From the NCBI RefSeq assembly GCF_901000735.1, contig NC_081544.1, forward strand, positions 20,535,410 through 20,599,409: 64,000 nucleotides of DNA. The letters are read 5' to 3'. Every line of letters starts with the position of its first letter. Within the stretch, counting starts at the first letter, position 1. This stretch comes from Corylus avellana. Its lineage: Eukaryota > Streptophyta > Magnoliopsida > Fagales > Betulaceae. A program made the translations under genes and the position numbers. Positions 21,305 to 31,954 of the stretch are shown piece after piece. The notes below the pieces were generated by a model. The model did no database searches. It worked only from the letters and a program-made list of their open reading frames with translations, and had not been told where the DNA came from.

Positions 21305-22222
21305 AGAGAGAAAGATTTTAGCATGTGTACTTTGGAACATCCAGCTTGGAAACTTACCCATATCCTACTTTGCTTGCTTATCAATTTCATCTCTAGAACG
21401 CAGCAAGCACAATATGTATTAGTCAAGAATGGATGAGAATCTTACATTTGATGTAATCGTGTATTTCGTTTGAGTTGAAATCTTAATTACGAGTTTCTTT
21501 TGTTGAGTTATGATTTATCAAGTAAAGATGTAGTACTGAAAGATTTTCGCTGATATTGTAGCATCAACACAAAAGTTGGGATGAGAAAATAGAAACGGTT
21601 GTGTATTTAGAATGAATCGAATTATGATGTCACTTCTGAGGTATATTCATGTAATGATGTTTGAATGTTGGTGCTATTTACTTTTACAGGTTTATGATGG
21701 TGAGAAGTTAATAATTATTAGAGCATCATATTAAAATTTCGTATGCATGATTTGGAATACTGAGATACTAAAGAGAATATAGGCAGGAATGATTTTTACA
21801 CATTTTTGATAAAATTGATTAAATTAGATCGAGAAAATTATTGCAGGCTTGAAATGAGGACTATGATGTTTGGAGGTATAAACTATTGATCACATGATTT
21901 ATTAATTTGATGTTTAAACCTTGATTGTAGACTGTTGATGAATAACTCGATTGTTGTTATTGAGGTTGGAAAGAAACAATGGAAAAGATTTTGAGGTATG
22001 ATTTTAGTGTGAACTGATGAATGATTGCAGAAATCGTGACTTTAGACTGTGAATAAGATTTACTCCTAGTAGAAGGAGATAAAATTTCAATATGATAAAA
22101 GAGAGTAGGCTTTGATGAAGGATTGAAATGATTATTTAAATCTGAATCCCTCAACTTGAAGATTGGACGATAATATTATAGGTTTTAATTTCGAGGACGA
22201 AATTCTAATAAGGAGGGAAGAT

Positions 22223-24280
22223 TGTAGTGCCCCAGAATTTTCAAAGCTATTTAAATAGATTATTTTGATAATGATGTTATTTTAATATCCATTGTAGCTA
22301 AGGATTTTTAATTCTTGGGAAATTTATGAGAGTGGTAATTAGAGAATGGTAATTGGTGAAATAATAGGATAGTAAATATGTAGCACCTCAGATTTTGAAA
22401 GTCTTATTTTAGAGATATTAATTTGATGCTATGATTATATTCATATTAGGCAATGATGTTAATTCTTGAGAAATTTATGATATTGTATGAATGGTAATTG
22501 GAAAATGGTAGGTATAATAGTAATTGGTAGGTAGAATAGTAAGTGGTAGGTGGAATAGTAAGTAGTAGGTGAAATAGTAAGTGGTAGGTGGAATAGTAGG
22601 TGGTAGGTGAAATAGTAAGTGGTAGGTAGAATAGTAAGTGGTAGGTGGAATAGTAGGTGGTAGGTGAAATAGTAAAATGAGGGTATAATTGTAAATTGAA
22701 GGTAGAATAGTGTTTGATTTTCTCCTATAAATAGAGCTCTTCTCCTTCACAATTTTCACAACTCATCTCCTCTCCCATCTCTTGCATATATTCTTCCTTC
22801 TTCCGCTTTTTACTCGGTCTTTCTTCTTTCTAAGAGTGTTTACTCAGAACAGAGAGAGAAAGGGCGAGACCAAGCGCTACAAGAAAGAAAGAACACAAGA
22901 GATAGCGGACTTTAGAAATTAGTTTCAAAAGATATACTAGTGGTGTTAGTCATATTGGAGCAACTAGATTCCTTCATACCACTTTTAGCTTCAGTCTAGA
23001 GGTAAGTAAATTCACTACCTCTTCTAAAATTACTTCATGTCATGCTATTTATATATTCTTGTATTAAATTGTAAATGATTATTTTATTTACGTATTATGA
23101 AGTTATGTTGCATGCATGAAGGATTTCTAAAAGAATTATCTATAAAGTTTCTATTTATTTAAACGCTTTCTAAGTACAACAAGTTTATATTTGAAAAAAG
23201 GTTTCCATTTTGAGAAAAGAAAGTTGAGAAATGATGATGATTATAAGAAAGAAAAATGATGATAAACCCTCCTACATGTTGCCCTAAGATGCATCAAAAG
23301 AAGTACAAAGAAAAGTACAAGAGATGAGATAAATGTTTATGAAATGAGGGCACATGTATGGAGGAGAGTATTTTTGGCCCCAAGATAAGTAAAGATGAGA
23401 GTTCGGTACCGATACTCGGATGGAGGCGAAACCACTGAAGGAGGCTATGCCAGAAGGTGGTATTCCATCAACTAGACCGTTGAGTGCACCAAGAAAGAGT
23501 TAATTGACGGTCGGGCATGGCTGTGGCCACAGTTCAGTGCCATGGTCACAAGGACCCGCAACCCTCGTGCACAGGGGTAATAGTGTACATGGGCCTTATT
23601 ATGAGAAAATGATACTATATTTTCAACGATGATATGCTATGATGATTTACAGAGATTATTTATAATGATGCATTATGATGATGATTTATAAAGATGATTT
23701 ACAACGATACTATATTTTCAACGATGATATGCTATGATGATTTACAGAGATTATTTATAATGATGCATTATGATGATGATTTATAAAAATGATTTACAAC
23801 GATGATCTATTACTAGATGTAATAGTATGTATATGTTACGGGAGATGCAACCGTACATACAGATATTATTATGGCTAGAATTATATTTATTTGCGAAAAT
23901 GATTTTCAAAACTGAGAACAAGGAGTAAAACTATTTATGGTTGTGGATTTTACTTGCTGGGCCCCCTTTGGGCTCATTCAGTTTTATTTCTTGTTTTCAG
24001 GTAGAAATGATGCTGGAATAGGAGGCCGGAATGGGGATGGGAATAATTATTAATTTTCAAAGTCTTTTCATATCAGTGATTGTAATAATATGATATTCCG
24101 CAACTAAAGTTTAATGTTTTCTAATTTCACTTGTAATAAAATCTCTTGAATAATGTTTTATGCATTTATTGTATCTTTTAAAATCAAGAACTCTGATAAA
24201 CCTTATAGATCTTTGCAAGAATTTTTGTTATAAAAGAAGAAAAGTGGCAAACTCAGCCTTAACGGGCTGGGGATGTTACA
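22223..24280 (+). repeat. 3' LTR of the LARD-like element (complete, 2058 bp)
   Basis: It begins TGTAGTGCCCCAGAATTTTC after the purine tract and ends GGGGATGTTACA. It carries the same minisatellite (22497-22680, with slightly different unit order), a TATAAATAG box (22726-22734), the conserved block (23400-23590) and a roughly 91-bp tandem duplication (23612-23801). The two LTRs differ at only a handful of positions over 1.67 kb, so the insertion is young compared with the gypsy and hAT layers. Confidence 0.92.
22497..22680. repeat. Minisatellite in the 3' LTR
   Basis: The 19-bp GTGGTAGGTGGAATAGTAA-type unit matching the 5' LTR array, with a few unit-level differences (e.g. AGTAGTAGG). Confidence 0.9.
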
Positions 24281-24450
24281 ACAGATGTACGGACAAGATT
24301 GGGTTGATGTGTCATTGCGTAATAATATGCTAAGAACTTAGTACGTAGAGCCAGGATTACGGCCAGACCGAATGAAGGCAAGCAAAGAATACATGATTAC
24401 GTACCGGGCCGCAGTGGCGAAGCACATGTGGAGTACAGTTCATGGTGGAT
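24281..24450 (+). pseudogene. Remnant of an unidentified coding sequence split by the LARD-like element
   Basis: The frame DEGQTDPLFKEALQQ (15344-15391) continues across the insertion as MYGQDWVDVSLRNNMLRT at 24286, then, after a stop, as LRPDRMKASKEYMITYRAAV and KHMWSTVHGG with a second stop. The preceding TTATTCGCAG could be a splice acceptor. The retrotransposon landed in this sequence, so it is older. I do not recognise the family; the MW-containing C-terminus is vaguely like the ends of transposon-encoded proteins. Confidence 0.35.
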
Positions 24451-24889
24451 AGTTAGTTCTCTGTTATATCATTTATTAGTTTGTTTTTTTGAAGATTATG
24501 TATGTTTTGTAAAAATTTTATTTGCATTAGCTTGTTATATCGTTTATTAGTTTGTTATGCACGTCCTGATTATATCGTTAATTTGGTGGTTCGATGTTTA
24601 GCTAAACCCTATTTTGTAAGTGTTGCTCCTTAAACGGTAACTACTTTTATTGTAATGGTATGGACGGCATATATGTACCTACATTGAATATATTTCCTTA
24701 TCATAGTAATTTTCATATGTGAAACGTATTTTGTTTATAAAGTGTCACATAATTATATCAGACAGTAGTAAATTACCAACCAAAAATAGTATGCTACAAC
24801 GTAGGTACTCATCCCAACTAAATTACAATAACTAAATCCATAACAGTAAAGTGGACTAACATATCTAACAGCAAAGTAGACTAACATAT

Positions 24890-25286
24890 CTAAAATGGCA
24901 GCATACGTTTACAACTACCGCCCGCTGATCCGCCAGGAAGTATGGTTGGGGCCAACATAATTCCCAAGAGTAACGCATTTAAAGCAATAACACTGAACTG
25001 CAACCGCCGAATAGTTGCATCTTTGTTGCGAATTTCATGACATAACAATTCATTTTGTGCAGTTAACGCAGGTATAAGATCGCAATAGCCTTCACAGACC
25101 GGGTCGTCAAACCATTCAAAAAACCTGCAATGCGGCTCACCCGTGCCATACTTCGGGCAGCTGAAGTATCGTCTACTGGGATTTTTTTTCCGACCGTGCG
25201 GTTTGAATGTGTGAGACCAAGCCGCAGAAGCAACGTCTGGTTTTGCTGAGATTGTGTGTGGAAGCAGTGGATGAGATTTCCGACAT
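24890..25286 (-). pseudogene. GRF-type zinc-finger protein, frameshifted
   Basis: From an ATG at 25286 the minus strand reads MSEISSTASTHNLSKTRRCF, then CFCG, the first half of a GRF zinc finger. A run of eight A (25192-25199 on the complement) shifts the frame. In the next frame it continues NPSRRYFSCPKYG, then HCRFFEWFDDP, giving the C-x-C...C...C pattern of GRF fingers. Then comes a charged helix and a hydrophobic C-terminal segment (RLQFSVIALNALLLGIMLAP), stop at 24890. Small GRF proteins of this layout are common in plants, many inside mobile DNA. The homopolymer makes a sequencing error possible, so it may be an intact gene. It converges with the remnant at 24281-24450. Confidence 0.6.
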
Positions 25287-25879
25287 CTACAAAGGTCAAT
25301 GACAAACCTCAATAAAGCGCTTTAACATGCATACGGAAGTCTGTTAGGTCTTATCATTCGGATTATTACAAAATGTAAATATAAGAATTTTTTCGGTGTC
25401 GTTCAAAAAATATGGTTCCTCTCACTACAATGGTAATCAATATTTTTGTAAGCAATGATACATGAGCTCCCAAATGCAATCCCAATAAACCAAAGAATCC
25501 TAAAAAAAAAAAAAAAATGCTAATATTAAAAAATTAAAAAAGCAAACCCATCTAAGAAAGCCAGCAATCCATCCCATAAAAAATTAAACAAAAATAAAAT
25601 TAAAACGGCGTAAGAGCCAGAAACACGTTTCACAAAAAAAAAAAAACATCTACATTTCCACCCCAACCACTCACACACACACCCATAAATTCAAACAAAT
25701 TCATCATTCGTTTTCTTGTTGCACAACATGATTCAGAAAACATATTGGGATAAACATATGCGAACCTATATGCAATCATGGGTGGCTCACATAGATATGG
25801 GTTTGCAATTTGGCTCATGGGTTCGCAATATGGCTCATTTGGTTCAGAAAACATGTGAGTCAAATTACGAACCCATGGG

Positions 25880-25968
25880 TTCACAGCCAAATTGCGAACC
25901 CCAGCAATCATGTTGCGAGCCAAATTGCGAACCCCAGCAATCATGTTGCGAGCCAAATTGCGAACCCA
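25880..25968. repeat. Tandem repeat, about 35-bp unit
   Basis: The unit CAAATTGCGAACCCCAGCAA plus TCATGTTGCGAGC occurs twice in full and partly a third time. Related GGTTCGCAATTTGGCTC words occur in inverse orientation at 25800-25840, so the area is a small mixed direct/inverted repeat. Confidence 0.8.
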
Positions 25969-26286
25969 TTCCTCTTACATCACAGCAAAGTAGAGATTTT
26001 AATTTTCATTGTTGTAGTCCATTCTAAACCAGCAACCAAACCAAATCAAAAACCAGTTTTTCCTATTTCACTACTTAATTAATTGTACTTATAAACAATT
26101 AATTAAAAAGAGAATTCTCCAAGAACAAGCTAGCAATCTAAATTTGTAATTTGGATTTTTAGTTGGGTCAATGCAGTATATCAAAAATTAACAAGGCATC
26201 ATCAAGTAAAAAAAAAAAGTCATGAAGTAATAAAAAAAAAAAAAAATAGAACAAACCATCAAATTTTTCATTTTCGCCGTTGATAA

Positions 26287-26358
26287 TGTGGGGGTGGCTG
26301 GCCAAAATGGGGTGGTCCGGCCACCCCATTTTTGCCAAGGGGTGGCTAGCCACCCCTT
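26287..26358. repeat. Palindromic GGGGTGGC/GCCACCCC block
   Basis: Four alternating GGGGTGG and CCACCCC words over 70 bases can fold into one long or two short hairpins. GC content is far above the surroundings. Similar blocks recur in plant repeats; no terminal structure was found here. Confidence 0.75.
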
Positions 26359-26439
26359 TGTTTTTTATTTTTATTTTTCTTTTATTTAACAAGAAGAACA
26401 TAGAAGAGCAGAAAACCCAAAAAAAATTTTCAAAATGCT

Positions 26440-26905
26440 GGCTGAATCGATCTCTCTGAAAAATTAAGCAAACCTTGATTTTTGATATTAATCAGGGAGA
26501 GTCCGAAGTGACTGTATGGAGCTCTCCATCGGCATAGCTGGCTTTTAAACTGTGGAAGAACAAATGAGGGAGCAAGGAGAGGAAGAAATGATAAACTATG
26601 GAAGGAGGAATGAGGGAGCAGGACAAGGAACAGTGCCGTGAAGAAATGAGAGTTCATTTGTTTTCTATTTTGTTATATGGGCATTTTTGTCTTTTACGGA
26701 CAATGGGTTCTCCCACACGCCAGTGGCTGCAGGTAGGCAACAGCATCATAGTCAAACAAGGAACAGTGCCGTGGGTCTTGGGGTGTGTGCTATCATTTGC
26801 CAAACAATGCCATAAAAAGGAATTAAAATGATCTAATTAACTAAAACCAAAGGATTAAAACATGCAAGTTAAGGGCTGAAAATATGAATATTTTAGCACT
26901 TAACA
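26440..26905 (-). repeat. Head of a Tat/Athila-like LTR inserted in gypsy gag
   Basis: On the minus strand the sequence starts TGTTAAGTGCTAAAATATTC exactly where gag similarity stops. It then resembles the start of the solo LTR at 10123 (shared AAGYGCYAAA, CAGCCCYTAA, TTGCATRT words). The other end and any second copy could not be found, so the left boundary is a guess. Confidence 0.45.
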
Positions 26906-27016
26906 CGCAGTAGCATCTAATCTTTTTGGCTCCCCAAGAGTCTGCCCATTGTTCTCGTTGTTGTTGTCTTCATTTTCACGTTGGTTGTTAGCTTGACTCC
27001 TTCTTGTACATGCCAT
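26906..27016 (-). pseudogene. Gag N-terminus of the outer gypsy element
   Basis: The frame from the ATG at 27016 reads MACTRRSQANNQRENEDNNN and onward for 37 codons, a polar Asn/Glu-rich N-terminus like those of plant chromovirus gag. It breaks at the LTR head at 26905. It lies 180 bp downstream (minus sense) of the primer-binding site, the right place for gag. Confidence 0.6.
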
Positions 27017-27193
27017 CTACGGTATAATTAACATAGAAAACATATAAATAATATACAAACTTATTCATCAACGCATAAGACACACAAGTCCTATGCAAAC
27101 CCTAGTACATGCCGACAACAATCCTAAGGAGAACCATGTCCTAAGGACGTCACATCCTATTGTCATAACCTATAAGTTTACAAAATCTTATAA

Positions 27194-27312
27194 CCTCTGC
27201 TTTGATACCATAATTGTAACACCCCCTTCCCGTAGGAAGATGATATTACGCATTTCTCATGAGGTTATAAACATTTCGTAAACTAAAATATTAATAATCC
27301 ATCAGAGTTTCA
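27194..27312 (-). repeat. Primer-binding site and truncated 5' LTR of the outer gypsy
   Basis: The minus strand has TGGTATCAAAGCAGAGG (27194-27210), close to the usual initiator-tRNA-Met primer site. Five bases away is the LTR end, seen on the plus strand as TGTAACACCCCCTTCCCG at 27215. Homology to the 3' LTR continues to CCATCAGAGTTTCAT and then stops at an (AT)n run at 27312, so only 98 bp of the 5' LTR survive. Confidence 0.85.
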
Positions 27313-28080
27313 TTATATATATATATATATAAAGTCATGTAATTTGTGCTATATATAAATATGAGTTTCTTATTTTATGGTTATAGAAAAATATGATTTG
27401 TTTGTCAAAATAGAAAGCGATTAAAATTTCAATTGGATGGAAGGAAGGGCAAAAATTTCCTACAAATTAAGTTATAGAAAAAAAAAAAAAAAAAAAAAAA
27501 AAAATTAAACTCAGTCACTAAAAGTACATTGTGTCTTTTAGCATGTGAGATGTATAAGGTTTTTTTAATGAGTTATAAATATGTTTATATTTTAGTAGAC
27601 TGTTATACGACTACCAAACAATTGGGATTGTGTGACAGTTAAAATTAGTCATTGATTTTTATTTTGTACAATCCCTTGTTGATTCAAAAGCTAGATTTTC
27701 ACAGTTACATCATTCACATTATATGTCAGTCGTATAACAATATGCTAAATAGCGTTATTTTTTTAATAGCTTGTACTTCTCACGTGTTTTTTTAATAACA
27801 TTAATATATTAAAAAAATGCACTTCTCACATTTTCAACGCATACATGATACTTTTAGAGACTGAATTTGATGAATTCCTACAACTCAATTTGTAAGAAAT
27901 TTATATCCCGAAAAGAAATAGTTTTAAAAATTTCCGAAATGGCCAACCTTTCAAACTACTGCTAGGGGAAGATTTTTATGAACAATAAAAAATATATTTT
28001 TATGAACACGAAACCTCACATAATCCAGAATTCCATCAAGATGCTTATCAATAGTCCACGTGTATTACATTACTAATCCA
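27313..28080. other. Gene-free AT-rich stretch
   Basis: This begins with an (AT)n run at the broken LTR edge and contains a 30-base poly-A tract (27477-27505). No coding or repeat structure was recognised. Confidence 0.6.
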
Positions 28081-28325
28081 ATTTAGTACTCGGTATTTTG
28101 TTGTCTTTCAGAAACTAGTTTGAATCTAACGGTTTTTCTATCCTTACATCTCGAATATTTTTTCTCGGAAGCCATACAAAGAACTACGAAATAACACTTG
28201 TCAACTATCCAATCAAGATTCGAAATTACTTTAAGATTACATTTCCTCAGAAAAATTGAAGATAAAGAAGCATCAATTCCATCATATGGACATAAATAAC
28301 TTAAATAGGTAAAAGGGAAATGTAC

Positions 28326-28529
28326 GTACTTCTTTAATTGAAGCTGCTCTTCCGCAATTATCTGTCGCACGCCCAAATCAGAAGCAATAAAACAACAAGA
28401 ACAAAGAAAAATCACAATCACATTCTTAGAGAGAGAGAGGCCAACCTTCTCGGTGTAGGCAATAACATGGGCTTCACGAGGGAGACCATCGGGTCCGATC
28501 TCGGGCAGAAGCGAAGGATTCGAAGCCAT
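28326..28529 (-). pseudogene. DUF662 / RAB6-interacting golgin-like gene, first two exons only
   Basis: Exon 1, complement(28446..28529), reads MASNPSLLPEIGPDGLPREA and ends YTEK at a GT donor. Exon 2, complement(28326..28361), follows a GCGACAG acceptor and reads IIAEEQLQLKKY before another GT. These join in phase and match the conserved N-terminus of the plant DUF662 family (annotated as RAB6-interacting golgin/GORAB-like). The following conserved coiled-coil exons (EENYSKIRD...) are absent. A weak echo (EKKYSRCKD) at about 28155 may be a decayed third exon, and downstream sequence runs into the transposon nest. It is probably a truncated or translocated gene; a functional remainder outside the window cannot be excluded. 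Confidence 0.75.
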
Positions 28530-28954
28530 TTGCCCTGAACCAAAATGTGCTTCTGCTCTGATCCAACCCCCCTTCTATTTAAAAAATAATAATAATAACA
28601 CAATTCACTTACCCAGCCCATGAACCAAAACTTGCGAATTGTACGTTGTCGCCCATATATATATATATCCAAATAAATTGTGTTCACGAGACTTTTCAAT
28701 AAATTGGATGAGATCCATTTTTTGGGTGATGCACAAAGTAAATCTGAATTTTAAGGTTTTCCATTAACTTGAACAACTTGTCCACGAAACTTTAAGCAAC
28801 GTTTGGTTTGTCTTTAACTTTTAGCATTATAGAGTTCGAACTTCACGGTGGTGGCACTACCTATCAAATTATCAGTTGCAATTTTACGTGTGGGCTTAAA
28901 CTTTTCCTTAAAAGTGTGGTGGTCAAATTTTTTTTTTTTTTTTTAATATTACTA

Positions 28955-29190
28955 AAAGTCTGTTTAGGATTGCGTTTGAAAAATATAGCTTTTAAGTCAA
29001 AAAGAGCTTTTGGACAAAAGCTTCATTTTTAAGCTTTTGTCAAAAATGTGTTTTATCTATTTTTAGGCCTTTTGAACCCTTAAAAACGCTTTTAATTTTC
29101 TTACCAAACGAATACTTTTTTCTTCAAATGGGCTTTTTGAAAGTTAAAAGCACTTTTAAGCCCCTCAAACGCAATCCCAAACAAGCTCTA
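28955..29190. mobile_element. MITE with GTTTRGGATTGCGTTTG inverted ends
   Basis: The left end CTGTTTAGGATTGCGTTTG is mirrored by CAAACGCAATCCCAAACAAG on the right, about 230 bp apart. The interior is rich in AAAGCTTTT-type self-complementary words, and no coding capacity is present. A degenerate relative lies at 56920-57155. Confidence 0.65.
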
Positions 29191-29360
29191 ATTATAAGAC
29201 CCAAGCTACATAAAATATTTAAATGAAATTAATGGTAAATTGTAGATCAGTCAATGCTCAAATATAAGATCTTTAGTTTGATATATATTGTATTAAATTT
29301 TCATGCATATGAGTTTTGTATGCATAGAGGGTGATATGCCGTCCAAAGTGGTGAATGTTG

Positions 29361-29543
29361 TGAAGGCCATTGAACGATATGGACAGACGGTGAAGGATAC
29401 ATGTGATATATAATTATGTATTGAATATGATACATACAATGTTGGATTGGCCACACTAGGTGATCCAAGAGAAAATGGAGCAACAAAATAGAGATTGTAT
29501 TTGTACATATATATTCTAGCAACAAAAGAGTGAGAAAAATGGT

Positions 29544-29574
<31 letters not shown>

Positions 29575-31125
29575 GGAATTAAGGAGCTGATATTCACTAC
29601 TACATTATCTCAGTTGTAGGATATATAATCGTATAACAGTCTATTAAATAGTATTATTCAATATTTTATTGATTATATGGTTGTTCTTTACTAGTGATCA
29701 ATGTTTTCTTTTTTTTTTCTTTTTTTAATATATTATTTATTATTCATCAAGAATACCTTATTGCTCACACATTCTAGAGACAAAACTACAAGAAGTCATT
29801 GAAAATTAATTTAGAATTGTTGGGGCCCTGGTTTTGTCCCTGCATGTAGGCATGCACTTCTGGGGTGACTTGGTGTAATCTCTCAATATTATTGTCCCGT
29901 CTAAAATGCTTTATGAGTTTTAAAATGAAAAATGATGTATGCAGTAAAAGTTTTGCACGGTCTTTAATTAGGGTTTAGGAGGCATTTAATTAGGGTTGTT
30001 ATTTTGGTGAAAGATCATACACTATAATAAAATTTGTCCTAGTAGCTAGGCATATAAAAATCATATTTTTAATGGAACCTGTAAGAGTTATTTAGGCGAA
30101 TACTTTCGTCTTAACATTATTTTTTCAAATTACAACGCTTAGCATGGCATTACAGAGAGTACTTGTTAAGACAAGACTTGAGATTTTAAGGCAATTAATA
30201 TAAGTCAAAAATCTTTTTCTTTTTCTTTTTTTTTAAACAAACCAACATACATTCAAACAAAGAGGTTACAGAGACAGACAAAACAGAAAAGAAAAAACAA
30301 AAACAAGCTTATTAAAACCCCAACCGGCCAGACCTCACAAATTAGCACAAGAATGAGACCATAAAGGGAAAGGACAAATGCAAATACAGCCTGAGAAAAC
30401 TCATATCGCGGCGCATACTGATGGATAAATCCATTGGGAATACGAATACCCCTATCAAACATCTAAATAGGCTTCCTAAAAAGCCATGGAGATTTAGATA
30501 AAATGTAACGTTGGAAAAAATGTTTTCAAAAGAAACCAGAAATAAAAGTAAAAAAGATCCACTCCACAGACTAAGAGTAAGCCCAAACATATCGGGTTTA
30601 ACAGAAACTTACACAACAACAAAACATAAAGAAAATAAAAGACATTAAGCAGGAAAAATCTAAGAGCAAAAAACAGCAGCATCAGAAGCAGAGGGGGAGG
30701 CATGGAAGAGCTTCGGGAGGCGCGTGAGGGACGTGCCGGCGAAGCTTGCCAGGAGACTATCAAGGAACGCTAGAAACGACCGGTGGCAATGAGGAGGGGC
30801 GAGAAAATGTCGCACGCGCTGCCAAGGGCGCAACACATGTCGTAGCGTGTGGGCCACGCGTCGGTGCATGGTGGTCGAATGGTGGCACAGATGGTGGCTG
30901 TTGAAAGCTGGGTGGCCCAGGATCCTGGTGGAGTGAGACATTGTTGGGAGTGACTTCCTGAAATTTACAGATCTAAATTTGAAAAAATCAAATCAAAAAA
31001 CTTCACAAAGTTTGTAGATCAAGGGCGGAGGACCACTGTAAGATGCTGAAACAGGGCGTCTAGCAGTAGAAAAGGAGCTGATGGTGAAATTGGTCAAAGA
31101 ACGAACCTCCCAAGAGGCAGATAAA
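29361..31125. repeat. Region duplicated (or re-assembled) at 17161-18906
   Basis: This copy is continuous with its flanks on both sides and has no gaps, so it is the better candidate for the true locus. It includes a longer TA microsatellite and the LINE-like element at 30214-31337. Confidence 0.85.
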
Positions 31126-31337
31126 GCCTCCGATTAGGCAGATAGAACCTTTGAATAGGTGGTACGTAGCAAGAAGGGGAAGGGAAAAAAAGAAGGGGGA
31201 AGTAGAGGGAAACGGTTGGGAGGAGAGAGCCGTGACTTCCTCCTCCCTAGCCCGTGCTTTTTTCTGGATGAGAGAGAACAGAGTTTTTTTTTTTTTTTTG
31301 TGAGAGTTTTTCAAGCCTTGATTCAGCAAAGATGTTC
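30214..31337 (-). mobile_element. Poly-A-tailed LINE-like element, 1.1 kb, no ORF2
   Basis: The element is flanked by TCAAAAATC at 30205-30213 and 31338-31346. On the plus strand it begins with a T-rich tract (a poly-A tail on the minus strand) followed by AAACAAACCAACATACATTC. The other end is a C/T-rich leader (minus strand) with an internal A-run. No reverse transcriptase motif is present, so it is either an internally deleted LINE or a non-autonomous derivative. Most of it is repeated in the contig at 17161-18906. Confidence 0.65.
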
Positions 31338-31346
31338 TCAAAAATC

Positions 31347-31656
31347 ATGTTAAAGACCATAACTTTTCCGGGTATTACTTTATTCATCCAGTTTTCCTCT
31401 TAAGGTAAAGAAAGAAAAAGAAAAAAAATGATCCAGTCGGTAACGATATAAAGAAAATACATACGAATGGGTGCTATTGAGATCAAGGACTTTCTATCCA
31501 ATTGTCCTTTTGAGATAACATTTTTTTTTTTCATATAAAGAAAATAAAATATTCATGTGATAGTAGGAAGAAGAAATTATTCAAATGCATGAACAGTACT
31601 TTAAAAGCCCTTAATTTTAATCTTGGTTATCCAAAAAACCTAACAATTTGTATTTC

Positions 31657-31694
<38 letters not shown>

Positions 31695-31910
31695 TGGATA
31701 ATCTATTCATTTATATGAGAATAATTGATCCACAAGTTATATATATCATCGACTATTTTTTGCTTCCTTTCATGGATTGACGACCAATGGAGTACTGTGC
31801 TATGTTTCTGTGGCTTCGCATGGTTTAATTTCTCTTCAAAATAAAAAATAAAGAATTAAAATGTAATAAAAATAAAACGTAATTCGATTTCAATATATAC
31901 ATTTATAGTG

Positions 31911-31954
<44 letters not shown>

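Larger units (their letters stand above)
15392..24280 (+). mobile_element. Large non-autonomous LTR retrotransposon (LARD-like) with an antisense ORF
   Basis: TG...CA LTRs at 15392-17060 (incomplete) and 22223-24280 are flanked by the perfect pentamer ACAGA (15387-15391 and 24281-24285). A purine tract AGGAGGGAAGAT precedes the 3' LTR, itself preceded by TTCGAGGACGAAATTC, the conserved 3' motif of chromoviruses. No sense-strand gag, protease, reverse transcriptase or integrase can be read in 19007-22222. The only sizeable frame there is antisense (19814-20623). The primer site and the end of the 5' LTR are lost in a gap, and the assembly places a foreign-looking contig (17161-18906) inside. 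Mobilisation in trans by a related chromovirus is inferred from the shared 3' motif. Confidence 0.85.
25313..26430. other. Non-coding stretch with short repeats
   Basis: AT-rich sequence with poly-A runs, a direct repeat of about 35 bp (25880-25968) and a palindromic GGGGTGGC block (26287-26358). The plus-strand frames at 25716-26082 read through the direct repeat and have no recognisable domain. Confidence 0.6.
3152..27312 (-). mobile_element. Outer Ty3/gypsy chromovirus, minus strand, shredded by nested insertions
   Basis: Pieces of one minus-strand LTR retrotransposon can be placed in order. The 3' LTR is 3152-6727, followed by a purine-rich tract (6728-6741). Integrase and chromodomain are at 6777-8405, RNase H at 13649-13943 and the gag N-terminus at 26906-27016. 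A tRNA-Met-type primer-binding site lies at 27194-27210, with a 98-bp stump of 5' LTR at 27215-27312. Both LTRs share the terminus TGTAACACCCCCTTCCCG. A C-terminal chromodomain and the CGAGGACGAGAT motif before the purine tract are typical of chromoviruses of the Tekay/Del kind. The rest of gag, protease and most of reverse transcriptase are not found between 13943 and 26905, so part of the body was deleted or replaced. It is non-functional. Confidence 0.8.

Noticed and set aside
25880..25968. CRISPR-like repeat array
   Set aside because: Only two to three tandem units with no spacers, in a plant genome.
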